Positions 1 to 10,117 of a stretch of 25,419 nt of DNA are shown in pieces; the stretch's first letter is position 1; every line of letters starts with the position of its first letter. Origin of the DNA: a virus. The stretch covers positions 1 through 25,419 of the IMG/VR virus record IMGVR_UViG_3300037882_003199; one strand, written 5' to 3'. Made by a program: the position numbers and the translations under genes. Under the pieces are notes generated by a model. That model was not told the DNA's origin. It saw only the letters and a list, made by a program, of their open reading frames with translations, and ran no database searches.

Positions 1-921
1 CATCCTGGGCCAACCCGAAATCCCCACAATCTGGCCAGAACGCCAGGGACGTCCTCCAGCGGTTCAGCGGCGGCAGTGGCTTGCGGAATGGTGCCAGCGG
101 CATTAGGGACACAAACGGCGGGATCAATCATCCGCCCAGCAAGCTATTGTGGCGTCTATGCCATGAAGCCCAGCTTTGGGTTAATTCCTCGGACCGGCAT
201 CCTTAAAACAGCCGATACCCTGGATACCGTCGGCTTCTTCACAGAGACGCCGGAAATGCTCCGCACTATGCTGGAGATTTGCCGGGTGGATGGCCCAGAC
301 TATCCGATTACAAAAAATCTAAAAAAGCCGCGCAAAATTAAAAAGATAGGTATTCTTCGGCCTACATGCCAATCAGGCTGGCCGTTCTATGCCCTGGAAG
401 TCCTTGATAACTGGCTAACTCGGCTAAGTGAATTCCTCTCTGTCGACGAAGCCCCTTGGAACCTTGAAGGCTGTTACGACCTTCACCGCCGCATTTATCA
501 CAAATCGCTTTCTTACTATTTCCAAAAAGAGGCCCAAACCGGCAAAGTTTCAGAAATTTTCAAATCCCAGGTAGAGGAAGGGCAACGCATAAGCGCCCAG
601 CGATACCAGGATGACCTGATAATCCAGGAAAGTATTCAGCGGTTGGCTGATGACCTTCTGAAAAAATACGATATCCTCATCACGCTGAGCAGCGGCGGTG
701 AAGCACCGGAGGACGAGCGCAAGGCGCCTAGGGACACATGCTTAGTCTGGACTCTGTGCGGCGTGCCGGTCATCAATGTGCCGGTGTTTGTCTCGCCGGA
801 TGGGTTGCCGTTTGGATTGTCCATTGTCGCCAGACGGCTCCATGACTATAAGCTTTTTGATTTTCTGGAAACGTTGTTAAAAGCGGGCTTGGCGCCAATT
901 GGCCCAAATCCGAGACTGTAG
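1..921 (+). CDS. Amidase-signature family hydrolase, C-terminal part (5' end outside window)
   Basis: The frame is open from base 1, so the start lies upstream. The first visible residues form the amidase signature: a PGTSSSGSAAAVA stretch (bases about 43-81) followed by LGTQTAGSIIRPA. In this family the Ser-cisSer-Lys triad takes its bridging Ser from the first stretch and its nucleophile from the GS(I/V) motif; both are present, and the Lys would lie upstream. The downstream KPSFGLIPRTG segment and C-terminal PVINVPV also fit. Family members hydrolyse amide bonds of small molecules or act as GatA subunits; no GatB/GatC partner is seen and the substrate cannot be told. The stop codon sits in the AGGAGG that serves the next gene, so it is co-translated with tail genes. 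An internal GTG at 76 is not a credible start because it would cut through the signature. Confidence 0.88.
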   Translation, partial: HPGPTRNPHNLARTPGTSSSGSAAAVACGMVPAALGTQTAGSIIRPASYCGVYAMKPSFGLIPRTGILKTADTLDTVGFFTETPEMLRTMLEICRVDGPDYPITKNLKKPRKIKKIGILRPTCQSGWPFYALEVLDNWLTRLSEFLSVDEAPWNLEGCYDLHRRIYHKSLSYYFQKEAQTGKVSEIFKSQVEEGQRISAQRYQDDLIIQESIQRLADDLLKKYDILITLSSGGEAPEDERKAPRDTCLVWTLCGVPVINVPVFVSPDGLPFGLSIVARRLHDYKLFDFLETLLKAGLAPIGPNPRL

Positions 922-930
922 GAGGCGGAA

Positions 931-1260
931 ATGCTCACCAAAGAACAGATTTTGCTCATTTCGGACAAGGCCCTCAAAGAGGTGCAAGTGCCTGAATGGA
1001 GCGGCAGTGTATTCATTCGCGGCATGACGATCGAGGATGTGGATTTCTGCCAATCGTTGACAGACCAGGATTCCCAATCGCTGGAAAAAATGATTATCCG
1101 CTTTGTTTGCGATGACCAGGGGGTTTCGCTGTTTATTGAGGACGATCTCCCTCTTTTAAAGAAGAAATCGATTCAAGCTTTCCGGCGCATCGTCAACGAG
1201 ATCAAGGCTTTCAATTCCCTTGAGGAAGCTGAAAAAAACTCCGACAGCACCCCGGCCTGA
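931..1260 (+). CDS. Tail assembly chaperone, lambda G-like (109 aa)
   Basis: This small protein resembles G/HK97-gp13-type tail chaperones, which coat the tape measure during tail tube assembly. Supporting signs are the N-terminal EVQVPEWSGSVFIRGMTIEDVDF segment type (a beta strand pair followed by a helix), a helical acidic C-terminus, a length near 110 residues, and its place just before a T-like frame and two genes before the tape measure. The start has AGGAGG about 4 nt upstream, overlapping the amidase stop. The last codons carry the slippery heptamer A AAA AAC (1233-1239), which gives a longer GT form by -1 frameshift. Assignment rests on context as much as on sequence. Confidence 0.8.
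   Translation: MLTKEQILLISDKALKEVQVPEWSGSVFIRGMTIEDVDFCQSLTDQDSQSLEKMIIRFVCDDQGVSLFIEDDLPLLKKKSIQAFRRIVNEIKAFNSLEEAEKNSDSTPA
1233..1239 (+). other. Probable programmed -1 ribosomal frameshift site (G to GT)
   Basis: The heptamer A AAA AAC lies with codons AAA AAC in the G frame, exactly the X XXY YYZ arrangement needed for -1 slippage. After slipping, reading continues CTC CGA CAG and enters the T-like frame with no stop until 1454. The fusion would be about 174 residues: 103 from G and 71 from the -1 frame. An SD-like GAGGAAG at 1222-1228 lies just upstream, the kind of element that stimulates -1 shifting in dnaX. Frameshifted G/GT pairs are a known conserved feature of long-tailed phages. 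Confidence 0.82.
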
Positions 1261-1454
1261 TGTTTGCCTTCTCCCTGGCTAAAGAGCTGGGGATGACGGC
1301 GGGGTGCTTGATGACTGGAAAATTTGATGGCCTGCCCTATCGGGAAATGATCCATTGGATGGCTTTCGCCAAAATGGAGCGTGAACAGATGGAGCAGCAA
1401 TCGCTGGCGAACTCTGCCAGGGGCAATTTGCCGCATTACCAGAGGAAAGCTTGA
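1260..1454 (+). CDS. Tail chaperone T-like extension (read as GT fusion)
   Basis: This 64-codon frame encodes MFAFSLAKELGMTAG followed by a YREMIHWMAFAKMERE helix, the pattern of T-domain C-terminal extensions of tail chaperones, which recruit tail tube subunits to the tape measure. The ATG at 1260 overlaps the G stop as TGATG, so independent reinitiation is possible. The -1 frame upstream is open and reads LRQHPGLMFAFSLAKELG, typical of the joined protein, so the functional product is more likely the fusion from 931. The stop overlaps the start of the next gene. Confidence 0.78.
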   Translation: MFAFSLAKELGMTAGCLMTGKFDGLPYREMIHWMAFAKMEREQMEQQSLANSARGNLPHYQRKA

Positions 1455-1900
1455 TGGAACTTAAAGTCGAATTCAAAGGCCTGGAAGATCTCAAAAAGGC
1501 TTTCGATTTATTGCCCAAGAAAGTGGCAGTAAAGGCGGCTTCAAAGGCCGTCAGAGCTGGAGCTAGGATCATCCAGAAGGCCGCTAGGTCAAAGGTACCT
1601 GTGGATAGTGGCAATCTTAGACGAAGCGTGACTATCAAGATTCTAAATAAAAGGCGCGACGCAATGCAGGTGGCCGCCTTGGTCGGCCCAGGGAGCGGCT
1701 ATTTTTCCAAGAAAAAGGGGCAAAAGACCGGGGACGGCTTTTATGGCTTTTTCGTCGAATATGGCACGAAGCGATTTAAGGCAAAGCCATTCATGCGACA
1801 GGCTTTCGATGAAAACAAAGCTGCCGCGCAGCAAGCAATCATGGATGTCATCGGCGAAGCAATTGAGGCTGAAGCCCAGAAGTTTTATAGGGGTCGATAA
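1454..1900 (+). CDS. HK97 gp10-like head-tail / tail completion protein (148 aa)
   Basis: The protein begins MELKVEFKGLEDLKKAF and has KAGARIIQKAARSKVPVDSGNLRRS-type sequence, then VEYGTKRFKAKPFMRQAF, both hallmarks of the HK97 gp10 / lambda Z family that completes the tail terminus or head-tail joint. The ATG at 1454 overlaps the previous stop as TGATG with AGAGGAAAG upstream; a TTG one codon earlier is less likely. Position is odd: members normally lie upstream of the major tail protein, but here the gene sits between the T-like frame and the tape measure. Confidence 0.85.
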   Translation: MELKVEFKGLEDLKKAFDLLPKKVAVKAASKAVRAGARIIQKAARSKVPVDSGNLRRSVTIKILNKRRDAMQVAALVGPGSGYFSKKKGQKTGDGFYGFFVEYGTKRFKAKPFMRQAFDENKAAAQQAIMDVIGEAIEAEAQKFYRGR

Positions 1901-4338
1901 TGGCTAAAATTGGACGGCTTAATGTCCAGCTCGGCGTTGACCTGGAAAAATTCAGATCGGACATGGGCTCCGCTTTTAAGGTTTTAAATTCCAATACTGC
2001 CCAAATGAAGCGTTCCTTACAGGGCCTTCAGGCAAGCTTTAAGGTGGCTTCGGCTGGCGTTGCAGTGATGGGCGCGGCTATTGCCGCTACCGGTATTGCC
2101 ATTGCTGGAAGCAAATTAGTCGAATATGGCAAAGAGTCTGTAAAAGCTTTTAATGAGGCCGAAGCCGCGGCTAGCCGTTTAAGGTCGTCCCTGGTTACCA
2201 CCGGGCGAATGAGCCAGGCTACTTATGATGCAGTTGTGACTGGTGCACAACGTCTCGCTATCGCAACGCTAGCAGAAGATGACGCAATTATTTCCGCTAC
2301 TGCCAAATTCGCCAACTTTGCTAAAACTTTAACCGGTTCGGAATTAGCAGATGCTGAGCGGGCTATTATAGGGCTTTCGACCGTAATGGGCGTTGACCTT
2401 GAAACAGCCGCTGCCCAATTAGGCAAAACCGTCAGCGGGGCAAGCGACACGATTGGACGGACAGGGATCTCGATCAGCAAGACCACTGATCAGCACCAGC
2501 GGCTGAAAGAGGTGCTCCAAAAAACCAACCCCTTCCTGAAGACTGCCGAGGATTTGGCCAAAACGTCCGGCGGGCAAATGGCGAATTTCGGCAAGCAGGT
2601 GGGTGAAGTAAATGAGACGATTGGCGGCTTAATCACGGAAGGACTGGATCTATCGACCACTTTTAAAACGCTTACCGATGCGGTCATCACTTTGAATCGG
2701 TGGCTGGATGAGAATTACGATCAGCTTGTTGGCCTGGTCAGGATGACCAGCAATCTGGCTGAATCCGTATTTGATGCCGCTGCTAGTGTCGCACAATTGG
2801 CAGGCGCCTTCGTGGGGCTTGCCCCGAGTATGGATTCAACCTTCAGCGCTGCTAGCTTTGGCGTCGGGATCATGAAGGGCCTTGGTGCTGAAATCTACAT
2901 GGTGACAAATCTTCTGAATGATTTGTCTACAAAAGCCCAGCTGGCGGGGAATTGGGTCAGTACTTCAATGCAGAATATTGGGAATTCATTGCAGTACGGG
3001 CTGAATATGATTGGGGTGAAGCAGTTTCAGGGAAATATCCAGAAAAATGATGCTGGCTATACTCAAAAGAATATAGGAATTCTCACAGGACAGGCTGAGA
3101 AAAGAGCCAAGGCTTTCGGGCTTTTTCAGGACTTTATGGGTGGCGTTAAGCCTGACAAGCCCGCAATGCCTAATTTCAAAATGCCAGGCGGCGGATTTGG
3201 TGGGGGTGGAAAAGGCAAAAAAGGTAAAAAATCTGAAGCCGAGAAAGAGCTTGAGCGGCTGAAGCAGGAGGCTAAATCCCTCACCGAGGCCATGAGAACG
3301 CCTTGGGAAGTGGAAAAAGCGGCAATTGCAGACGCTGACAAACTCTTTAAAATGCACCTCATCGGCCTGGAAACCTATCAGCGCAAGATTCAGGATATCA
3401 AGCGGACAGCAGCAGACTTTAACCCCATAAGCTCTGATTTACAGGCACAAATCAAAAGCGCCAGCGAGTCAATTTTAAAGCCAGCAAAGGATTTCTTTGA
3501 CGATTTTGACGCCACTGTGGGCGTATCAACGGCTTTCGAGGAAGTCCAAAAGGTTATCGAGGCTACAAAAACACCTCTTGAAAATTACAACGATCAGGTA
3601 AAATACCTCAACTACCTGCACGAACAGGCGGGGCTCTCTACGGAAGTTTGGCAGCGGGCGCTTCAAGGGGCACAAGACGATTTAAAAAATGCAACAAAGG
3701 CAGGGCAAGAATTCGCCGTCGCGATTGGAAATGTGGTTTCTGAATTCGGCGATCGCTTTTTTGACACCTTTATTGATGGCTTAAAAGCCGGTAAATTCGC
3801 ATTCAAAGACTTTGTCGCCAGCGCCCTGGAAGATATCGCAAAGCTTATTTTTAAAATGACCGTAACAATTCCAATCGCCGATGCGCTGGCCAAGGCGATA
3901 AAAAATATAGGCACCAGCGGATCGGCCAATCCTGCGGGGCCAAGCGGCCCTGGCGGAGCAATAGCAAGCGCTGGGATCAATGCGGGTGTTAAAGTCGGAA
4001 GTTCCCTTTTGACAAAAGGCCTCATGGCTATTCCGAAACTCTTTGGTTTTGCCGATGGCGGTAGCTTTGTCGTTGGAGGAACCGGCGGGATTGACAGCCA
4101 AACGGTGGCCTTTAAAGCTTCCCCTAATGAACGCGTGACCATAACCAAACCGGGACAAGACTCAGGCGGCGGTGGAGTGACGCTGAATCAATATATCACG
4201 CTGAATACAATCGACAATCGGGATTTTGAGGACCGCCTTGCTGAAAACGGGAAATTTCTCGGCAACCTGGCGGTGCAGGCCGTCCAACGGCAAAGCAATA
4301 GAATGGGCAATCGGGGCCCAATGGAGCGATCAAGGTAA
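1900..4338 (+). CDS. Tail tape measure protein (812 aa)
   Basis: This is the longest protein of the first part, placed right after the chaperones. It has long helical segments, a hydrophobic Ala-rich stretch at about residues 50-75, Gly/Lys-rich low complexity at about 430-450, and a C-terminal segment of the lambda-family type (FGDRFFDTFIDGLKAGKFAFKDF, then ALEDIAKLIFKM). Tape measures set tail length and pass into the host envelope during DNA injection. At about 1.5 A per residue the length would imply a tail near 120 nm (inference). ATG at 1900 overlaps the preceding TAA. Confidence 0.93.
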   Translation: MAKIGRLNVQLGVDLEKFRSDMGSAFKVLNSNTAQMKRSLQGLQASFKVASAGVAVMGAAIAATGIAIAGSKLVEYGKESVKAFNEAEAAASRLRSSLVTTGRMSQATYDAVVTGAQRLAIATLAEDDAIISATAKFANFAKTLTGSELADAERAIIGLSTVMGVDLETAAAQLGKTVSGASDTIGRTGISISKTTDQHQRLKEVLQKTNPFLKTAEDLAKTSGGQMANFGKQVGEVNETIGGLITEGLDLSTTFKTLTDAVITLNRWLDENYDQLVGLVRMTSNLAESVFDAAASVAQLAGAFVGLAPSMDSTFSAASFGVGIMKGLGAEIYMVTNLLNDLSTKAQLAGNWVSTSMQNIGNSLQYGLNMIGVKQFQGNIQKNDAGYTQKNIGILTGQAEKRAKAFGLFQDFMGGVKPDKPAMPNFKMPGGGFGGGGKGKKGKKSEAEKELERLKQEAKSLTEAMRTPWEVEKAAIADADKLFKMHLIGLETYQRKIQDIKRTAADFNPISSDLQAQIKSASESILKPAKDFFDDFDATVGVSTAFEEVQKVIEATKTPLENYNDQVKYLNYLHEQAGLSTEVWQRALQGAQDDLKNATKAGQEFAVAIGNVVSEFGDRFFDTFIDGLKAGKFAFKDFVASALEDIAKLIFKMTVTIPIADALAKAIKNIGTSGSANPAGPSGPGGAIASAGINAGVKVGSSLLTKGLMAIPKLFGFADGGSFVVGGTGGIDSQTVAFKASPNERVTITKPGQDSGGGGVTLNQYITLNTIDNRDFEDRLAENGKFLGNLAVQAVQRQSNRMGNRGPMERSR

Positions 4339-5908
<1,570 letters not shown>

Positions 5909-5909
<1 letters not shown>

Positions 5910-6469
5910 TGACGCAAAGAGGCATGTCGTCCGGCTATTCAACACAGCTCAGCCAGGATAGCATCACAATTTACCACCTCTACCATGGCGATTTCGCCGA
6001 CGGGAACGTTTATTTTACCGACTTGCCTTATAACACCACTTTTTCAGGAAATAGCTACGAAGGCGTGGGGAATGCGCTTGGGTACGACAGCATCGAAGAG
6101 GTATCCGGTCTTCAAGCTAACGGAATCCGAATCTACTTTAACGCCGCAAACGCCTCGCTTTTGGCGCTTTTGCTTGATCAAAACCTGATTGATCGGCCTA
6201 TTTATGTTTACCGTGGGCTATTAGATTCCAGCAATCAGCCGATTACTGACCCCTTGATTATTTTTGAAGGGCGCTCAGACTCAGTCCAATTGTCTGAAGA
6301 TCCTGATAAAGGCACAATGCAGCTCGTTATGGAATGCTTTGATGAAAACGTAGACTTTGAGCGCGTCAATGGCCGCAGGACAAATCACGAAGAGCAGCAA
6401 GTATTATTCCCTGGTGATAAGGGTTTCGAGTTCATTGCTGGGGGCATGACGAAAGTAACTGTTTGGTGA
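5909..6469 (+). CDS. Tail-tip / baseplate protein, lambda L-like position (186 aa)
   Basis: The protein shows a recognisable phage tail pattern: GNALGYDSIEEVSGLQANGIRIYF, then ALLLDQNLIDRPIYVYRG, IIFEGRSDSVQL and the end motif LFPGDKGFEFIAG. Such proteins occur between the distal tail protein and the NlpC/P60-type peptidase in many siphoviruses and are thought to form the tip complex. The ATG overlaps the preceding TAA by 1 nt (TAATG). Confidence 0.75.
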
Positions 6470-6472
6470 ATT

Positions 6473-6895
6473 ATGCTGAAAATTCAAAATCATCATCATG
6501 CCCTAACCCAGTACATTAATGCTAGCCTTGGTTTGCCATTTCAATGGGGTGAACGGGATTGTGCAACCTATGGCATTGGGGCAATTGAAGCAATGTTGGG
6601 TCAGGAGGTTAATAAGCCTGATTTCAGTTACGCAAATGAAGCCGAAGCTTTAGAATTCGCTAAAACTTGGACGCTGGAAGCCGGTATGCTTGGCCAGCTT
6701 AAGGCTTATGAAATCCAAAGGAATTTCCACCAACCTGGTGATATCGCAATCGTTCGACGGGATGGCTTCGAATGCGTTCATGTAGTCTTTGATCGGCGAG
6801 CCTATGCCCCCCTGTTAGATGACACTGTGCGGGCTTTCAGCATGACAAAACTATATGAAGAGTGTCCTGATCTGAAGATCTTGAGGTTCGATTAA
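6473..6895 (+). CDS. NlpC/P60-like (DUF6950-like) tail peptidase (140 aa)
   Basis: The N-terminal pattern GLPFQWGERDCATYGIGAIEAM places a candidate nucleophile Cys in a W-G-x-x-D-C context, as in phage DUF6950/NlpC-P60-like tail proteins. A later PGDIAIV and CVHVVFD supply the second motif with a His. Proteins of this type at lambda K position are thought to cut peptidoglycan or join the tip during DNA entry. The gene follows the previous stop by 3 nt and its stop overlaps the next ATG (TAATG). Catalytic activity is inferred from motifs only. Confidence 0.8.
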   Translation: MLKIQNHHHALTQYINASLGLPFQWGERDCATYGIGAIEAMLGQEVNKPDFSYANEAEALEFAKTWTLEAGMLGQLKAYEIQRNFHQPGDIAIVRRDGFECVHVVFDRRAYAPLLDDTVRAFSMTKLYEECPDLKILRFD

Positions 6896-9744
6896 TGCCC
6901 CCAGTTGTGGCCGCGATTATTGCCATTGCGTCGGCCATTTCTATTGCCCAAGTCGTGACAGCTATCGTGGGTGCTGTGGTTTCTGCGGGCCTTGGCTTAG
7001 TCGCAAGCGCTCTAACGACACCAAAAGCAAAAAAGACGCGGGCGCCGTCAGCATCATCTTTTGATAGTGGAGTCGCCGAACTCGCTCGTGAAATTATTGA
7101 AAATAAAAAATCGACGGTGGCCTATATCCCGGTTGTCTATGGACAGCATAAAGTCGGTGGGGTCCAGGTCTTTGAGGAAGTCTCAAGCAATTTTTTGTAT
7201 CTTGTCGTTGTATTCTGCGAAGGCCCAATAAGTGCCGTCAATACAATATATATTGATGGGGTAGACGCAACAGACAGCCGATTTTCAGGCCTTGTTAATG
7301 CTTATACCTTCCTCGGTGAGGACGATCAAAGCGTTACCGGCTGGGGCCACCCGATTGGCTCGGGGCCCTCTGATTTTATTACCTCAGGAGCACCTGGCTG
7401 GACTGCAAATCACAGGTTTCAGGGCTGTGCGGGCGTCGCTATCCGCTTGGCTAAAAATACCGATATATTCCCTAGAATCCCAGTTATTACAGGGCTCGTC
7501 AGCGGTAGGAAAGTCTATGATCCAAGAGATTTAACGACAAAATACACCACGAATCCTGCCCTTTGTATCAGGGATTACTATTTGAATACCCGATTTGGCG
7601 CCAGAATCGCAAGCACTCGCATTGATGAGCAGAGCTTTATTGACGCGGCAAACTTCTTTGAACAAAGTGTAAATTATGGCAATGGTAGCCAGTCCCGTTT
7701 TAAAATCAATGGCTTGGTGGATACGTCCCAGCGCATTTGGGATAATATCGAAGATCTAATGAGATCCTGTAATAGCCTGCCTAAACGGGTTAATGGAAAG
7801 CATGGGATTCTGCCATTAAAATCGGAAACCGTAAGCTTTAACTTCACCGATGACAATATTGTCGGTGGCATTCGGGTTGAACGGATGGGTAAGCGCTTCA
7901 AGAAGAATAAAGTAAATCTGCAATTTATCCACCCTGAGAATAATTGGCAATCAGATCTTTTCATAGCTTCGGATGCCACGTACAAGGCCCAAGATAATGG
8001 CATTGAGGCGGCCAATGATCTAGATTTGCCTCATGTTACTGACTGGTATCAAGCCGGGCATACCGCGCGTATGGCCCTTAGGCAGTCCCGATTGGAAGAA
8101 AAATATAATTTCCTCGCCGCCCATGAAGCATTAAAAGTCGAAGTCGGCGACGTGGTTGATCTGACCCACAGCCTTTACGGCTTTAGCAGTAAAGAGATGC
8201 GTGTCACCAGCATCACAATCGAACCAAATGGCGTTATTGGCATCGGCGCTGAGGAATACGACAGCGATGTCTACACTGTCAGCAGCTCAAACGCCCCTGA
8301 TCTTGGCAGCACTACTACTTTTGCAAGCCCATTTGAAATTGATCCGCCTGGGACCCCTTCGGTAGACCAAAGCTTTTCCACAACTAGCGCCGGTTTCGTT
8401 TTAAACGTGGTTAATTTAACCTGGACAGCGCCAGTAAGCGCACAAGTTGCCCGTTATGTTGTTGAATACAAGGCATCGAGCGCAACTGATTGGATCAAGG
8501 TTGGCGAACCGCAAACCACCAGTTTTGACATATCCGACGTTGTTGCCGGAACATATGATTTTGCGGTTTCGGCCGTCAATACAATTGGGCGAATCAGTAC
8601 CAGGGCATCAAGAACAAGTATTGGGATTGTCAATAACACTGATACGCCAGCGGACGTGACCGGATTTACCCATGAATTTACCAGCGGGAATCAGGTGGTT
8701 CTACGGTGGAATAAAAACACTTCTGTTACAGTTGGCGGTGGATACAGAATAAGGGTTTCAAACAATACTACAGGCGCAGCATGGTCTGATTTTCCTCAGG
8801 TAAATATTCTAGTCCCTGAGCGCGAAACGACTGTTACTCTGGGGCGATTGGATGGGACCTACATGATCAAAGCTGAGAATTTAGCTGGGATGCAAAGCGC
8901 GAATGCGGCCAGTATTGCGATGCTTTTGCCAGACAACGAGGAATGGGTCACTGTCCTGTCAGCTACGGAGTCGACTGGCTTTACTGGCGTACATTCCAAC
9001 ACTGAGGCTTCAACAGGTACCTTGACACTCTCTGCCACAAGTAGCGGTGGATACTATACCAGTGGCGTCTATACTGCGATCAATGGCACACTCTGGGATA
9101 GCTTTCTCGACAATATCGATACCTACACGAGTATCAATATCGACGACTGGACAGGCTCCAATATTGATCTTGGTGGAACTTTCTCCTGCAGGGTCACTCG
9201 AGATTCAAGCGGAACCCTGAGCAATACAGCCTCTAATTTTGACAGTTTTACAGGAAATATGGACGACTATGTCACCACCAATATTGATGAGTTAGGTGGC
9301 CGCAGTACCATTGATGTAAAACATTATTTTGCGACCAGCACAGAAGGCTCCACAGGCGCTTATACGGATTATCAAATATTACAATTTGCTGAAACTGTGG
9401 CCAGATATTTCAAATTCAAGACAACAATAGATTCCAGCGCAAACACCGAAAACGTCAACATCAATGAGTTAGCCTTTCATGTGTCGATGAAGCGGCGAGT
9501 TGAGTCAAACGCTAATGTATCGGTTTCCTCGTCTGGGGCAAGCATTACATTTTCGGCCCCATTCTACACAACGCCGAATATTCAGGTCTTCCCCTTTAAT
9601 GGCTTTGCTGGTCAATACGTCACGGCCACTACCAGCCAGATGGGAGCTTCTAGCTTTGAGGTGGCTTATTACACCAGCTCAGGCGGGCAGACCAGCGGAA
9701 AAATAAGCTGGGCAGCATTCGGCTACGGGCGACAAACAACCTAA
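6895..9744 (+). CDS. Tail tip attachment (host specificity) protein, lambda J-like (949 aa)
   Basis: A hydrophobic Ala/Ile/Val-rich N-terminus (residues 3-42) is followed by VAYIPVVYGQHKVGG and the J-family motif NPALCIRDYYLNTRFG at about residues 220-235. Two fibronectin-III-like domains follow at about 484-578 and 586-680. The C-terminal 250 residues are beta-rich and probably contact the receptor. An internal repeat is visible there (DSFLDNIDTYTSINIDDW near 735 and DSFTGNMDDYVTTNIDEL near 783). Such proteins close the tail tip and set host range. The family fit of the N-terminal two thirds is strong; the C-terminus is the variable part. Confidence 0.92.
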   Translation: MPPVVAAIIAIASAISIAQVVTAIVGAVVSAGLGLVASALTTPKAKKTRAPSASSFDSGVAELAREIIENKKSTVAYIPVVYGQHKVGGVQVFEEVSSNFLYLVVVFCEGPISAVNTIYIDGVDATDSRFSGLVNAYTFLGEDDQSVTGWGHPIGSGPSDFITSGAPGWTANHRFQGCAGVAIRLAKNTDIFPRIPVITGLVSGRKVYDPRDLTTKYTTNPALCIRDYYLNTRFGARIASTRIDEQSFIDAANFFEQSVNYGNGSQSRFKINGLVDTSQRIWDNIEDLMRSCNSLPKRVNGKHGILPLKSETVSFNFTDDNIVGGIRVERMGKRFKKNKVNLQFIHPENNWQSDLFIASDATYKAQDNGIEAANDLDLPHVTDWYQAGHTARMALRQSRLEEKYNFLAAHEALKVEVGDVVDLTHSLYGFSSKEMRVTSITIEPNGVIGIGAEEYDSDVYTVSSSNAPDLGSTTTFASPFEIDPPGTPSVDQSFSTTSAGFVLNVVNLTWTAPVSAQVARYVVEYKASSATDWIKVGEPQTTSFDISDVVAGTYDFAVSAVNTIGRISTRASRTSIGIVNNTDTPADVTGFTHEFTSGNQVVLRWNKNTSVTVGGGYRIRVSNNTTGAAWSDFPQVNILVPERETTVTLGRLDGTYMIKAENLAGMQSANAASIAMLLPDNEEWVTVLSATESTGFTGVHSNTEASTGTLTLSATSSGGYYTSGVYTAINGTLWDSFLDNIDTYTSINIDDWTGSNIDLGGTFSCRVTRDSSGTLSNTASNFDSFTGNMDDYVTTNIDELGGRSTIDVKHYFATSTEGSTGAYTDYQILQFAETVARYFKFKTTIDSSANTENVNINELAFHVSMKRRVESNANVSVSSSGASITFSAPFYTTPNIQVFPFNGFAGQYVTATTSQMGASSFEVAYYTSSGGQTSGKISWAAFGYGRQTT

Positions 9745-9757
9745 ATTGGAGATATTT

Positions 9758-10117
9758 ATGTCACTCAATCCAGGCGAATTAAAAGCAGGCTCCTTGCATT
9801 TCACCACACGCGGCATTGCCGAAATTGGAGATTTTTATAAAGAAAACGGGCTTGAAAAAATCCGGCTGAAAATGCATATCATTAATCGCGAAGATGGCGT
9901 TACCCCCACTGGCGATTCAATATTGATGAGCACCACGCCGGAAATTCTTTGCGGCTGGATTAAAGACTTTTCAAGAGACATAGAGGAGCGGCGCCGAAGC
10001 GTTTCAGCCTTAAAAGGCCAGCGCCCCGAAATGAGGGACAAGCTGGACGGAATTCTGGGCAGGATTCAAGGAGCTAAGGATAACGGGCCTCAATTAGGCC
10101 ATCAGGAGGATGTATGA
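9758..10117 (+). CDS. Small phage protein of unknown function (119 aa)
   Basis: I do not recognise a family. It is placed between the tip protein and the fibre-like protein and overlaps the latter by 4 nt (ATGA). The N-terminal half is mixed strand (ELKAGSLHFTTRGIAEIG) and the C-terminal half is helical and charged (SRDIEERRRSVSALKGQ). ATG at 9758 is chosen because GGAG lies 6 nt upstream; a TTG at 9746 would swallow that site. A chaperone or adaptor for the fibre is possible from position only. Confidence 0.7.
   Translation: MSLNPGELKAGSLHFTTRGIAEIGDFYKENGLEKIRLKMHIINREDGVTPTGDSILMSTTPEILCGWIKDFSRDIEERRRSVSALKGQRPEMRDKLDGILGRIQGAKDNGPQLGHQEDV

Noticed and set aside
3126-3362. Long minus-strand frames inside the tape measure gene and other late genes
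   Set aside because: They are antisense shadows with biased Ser/Leu/Pro content, no ribosome sites and no recognisable motifs.
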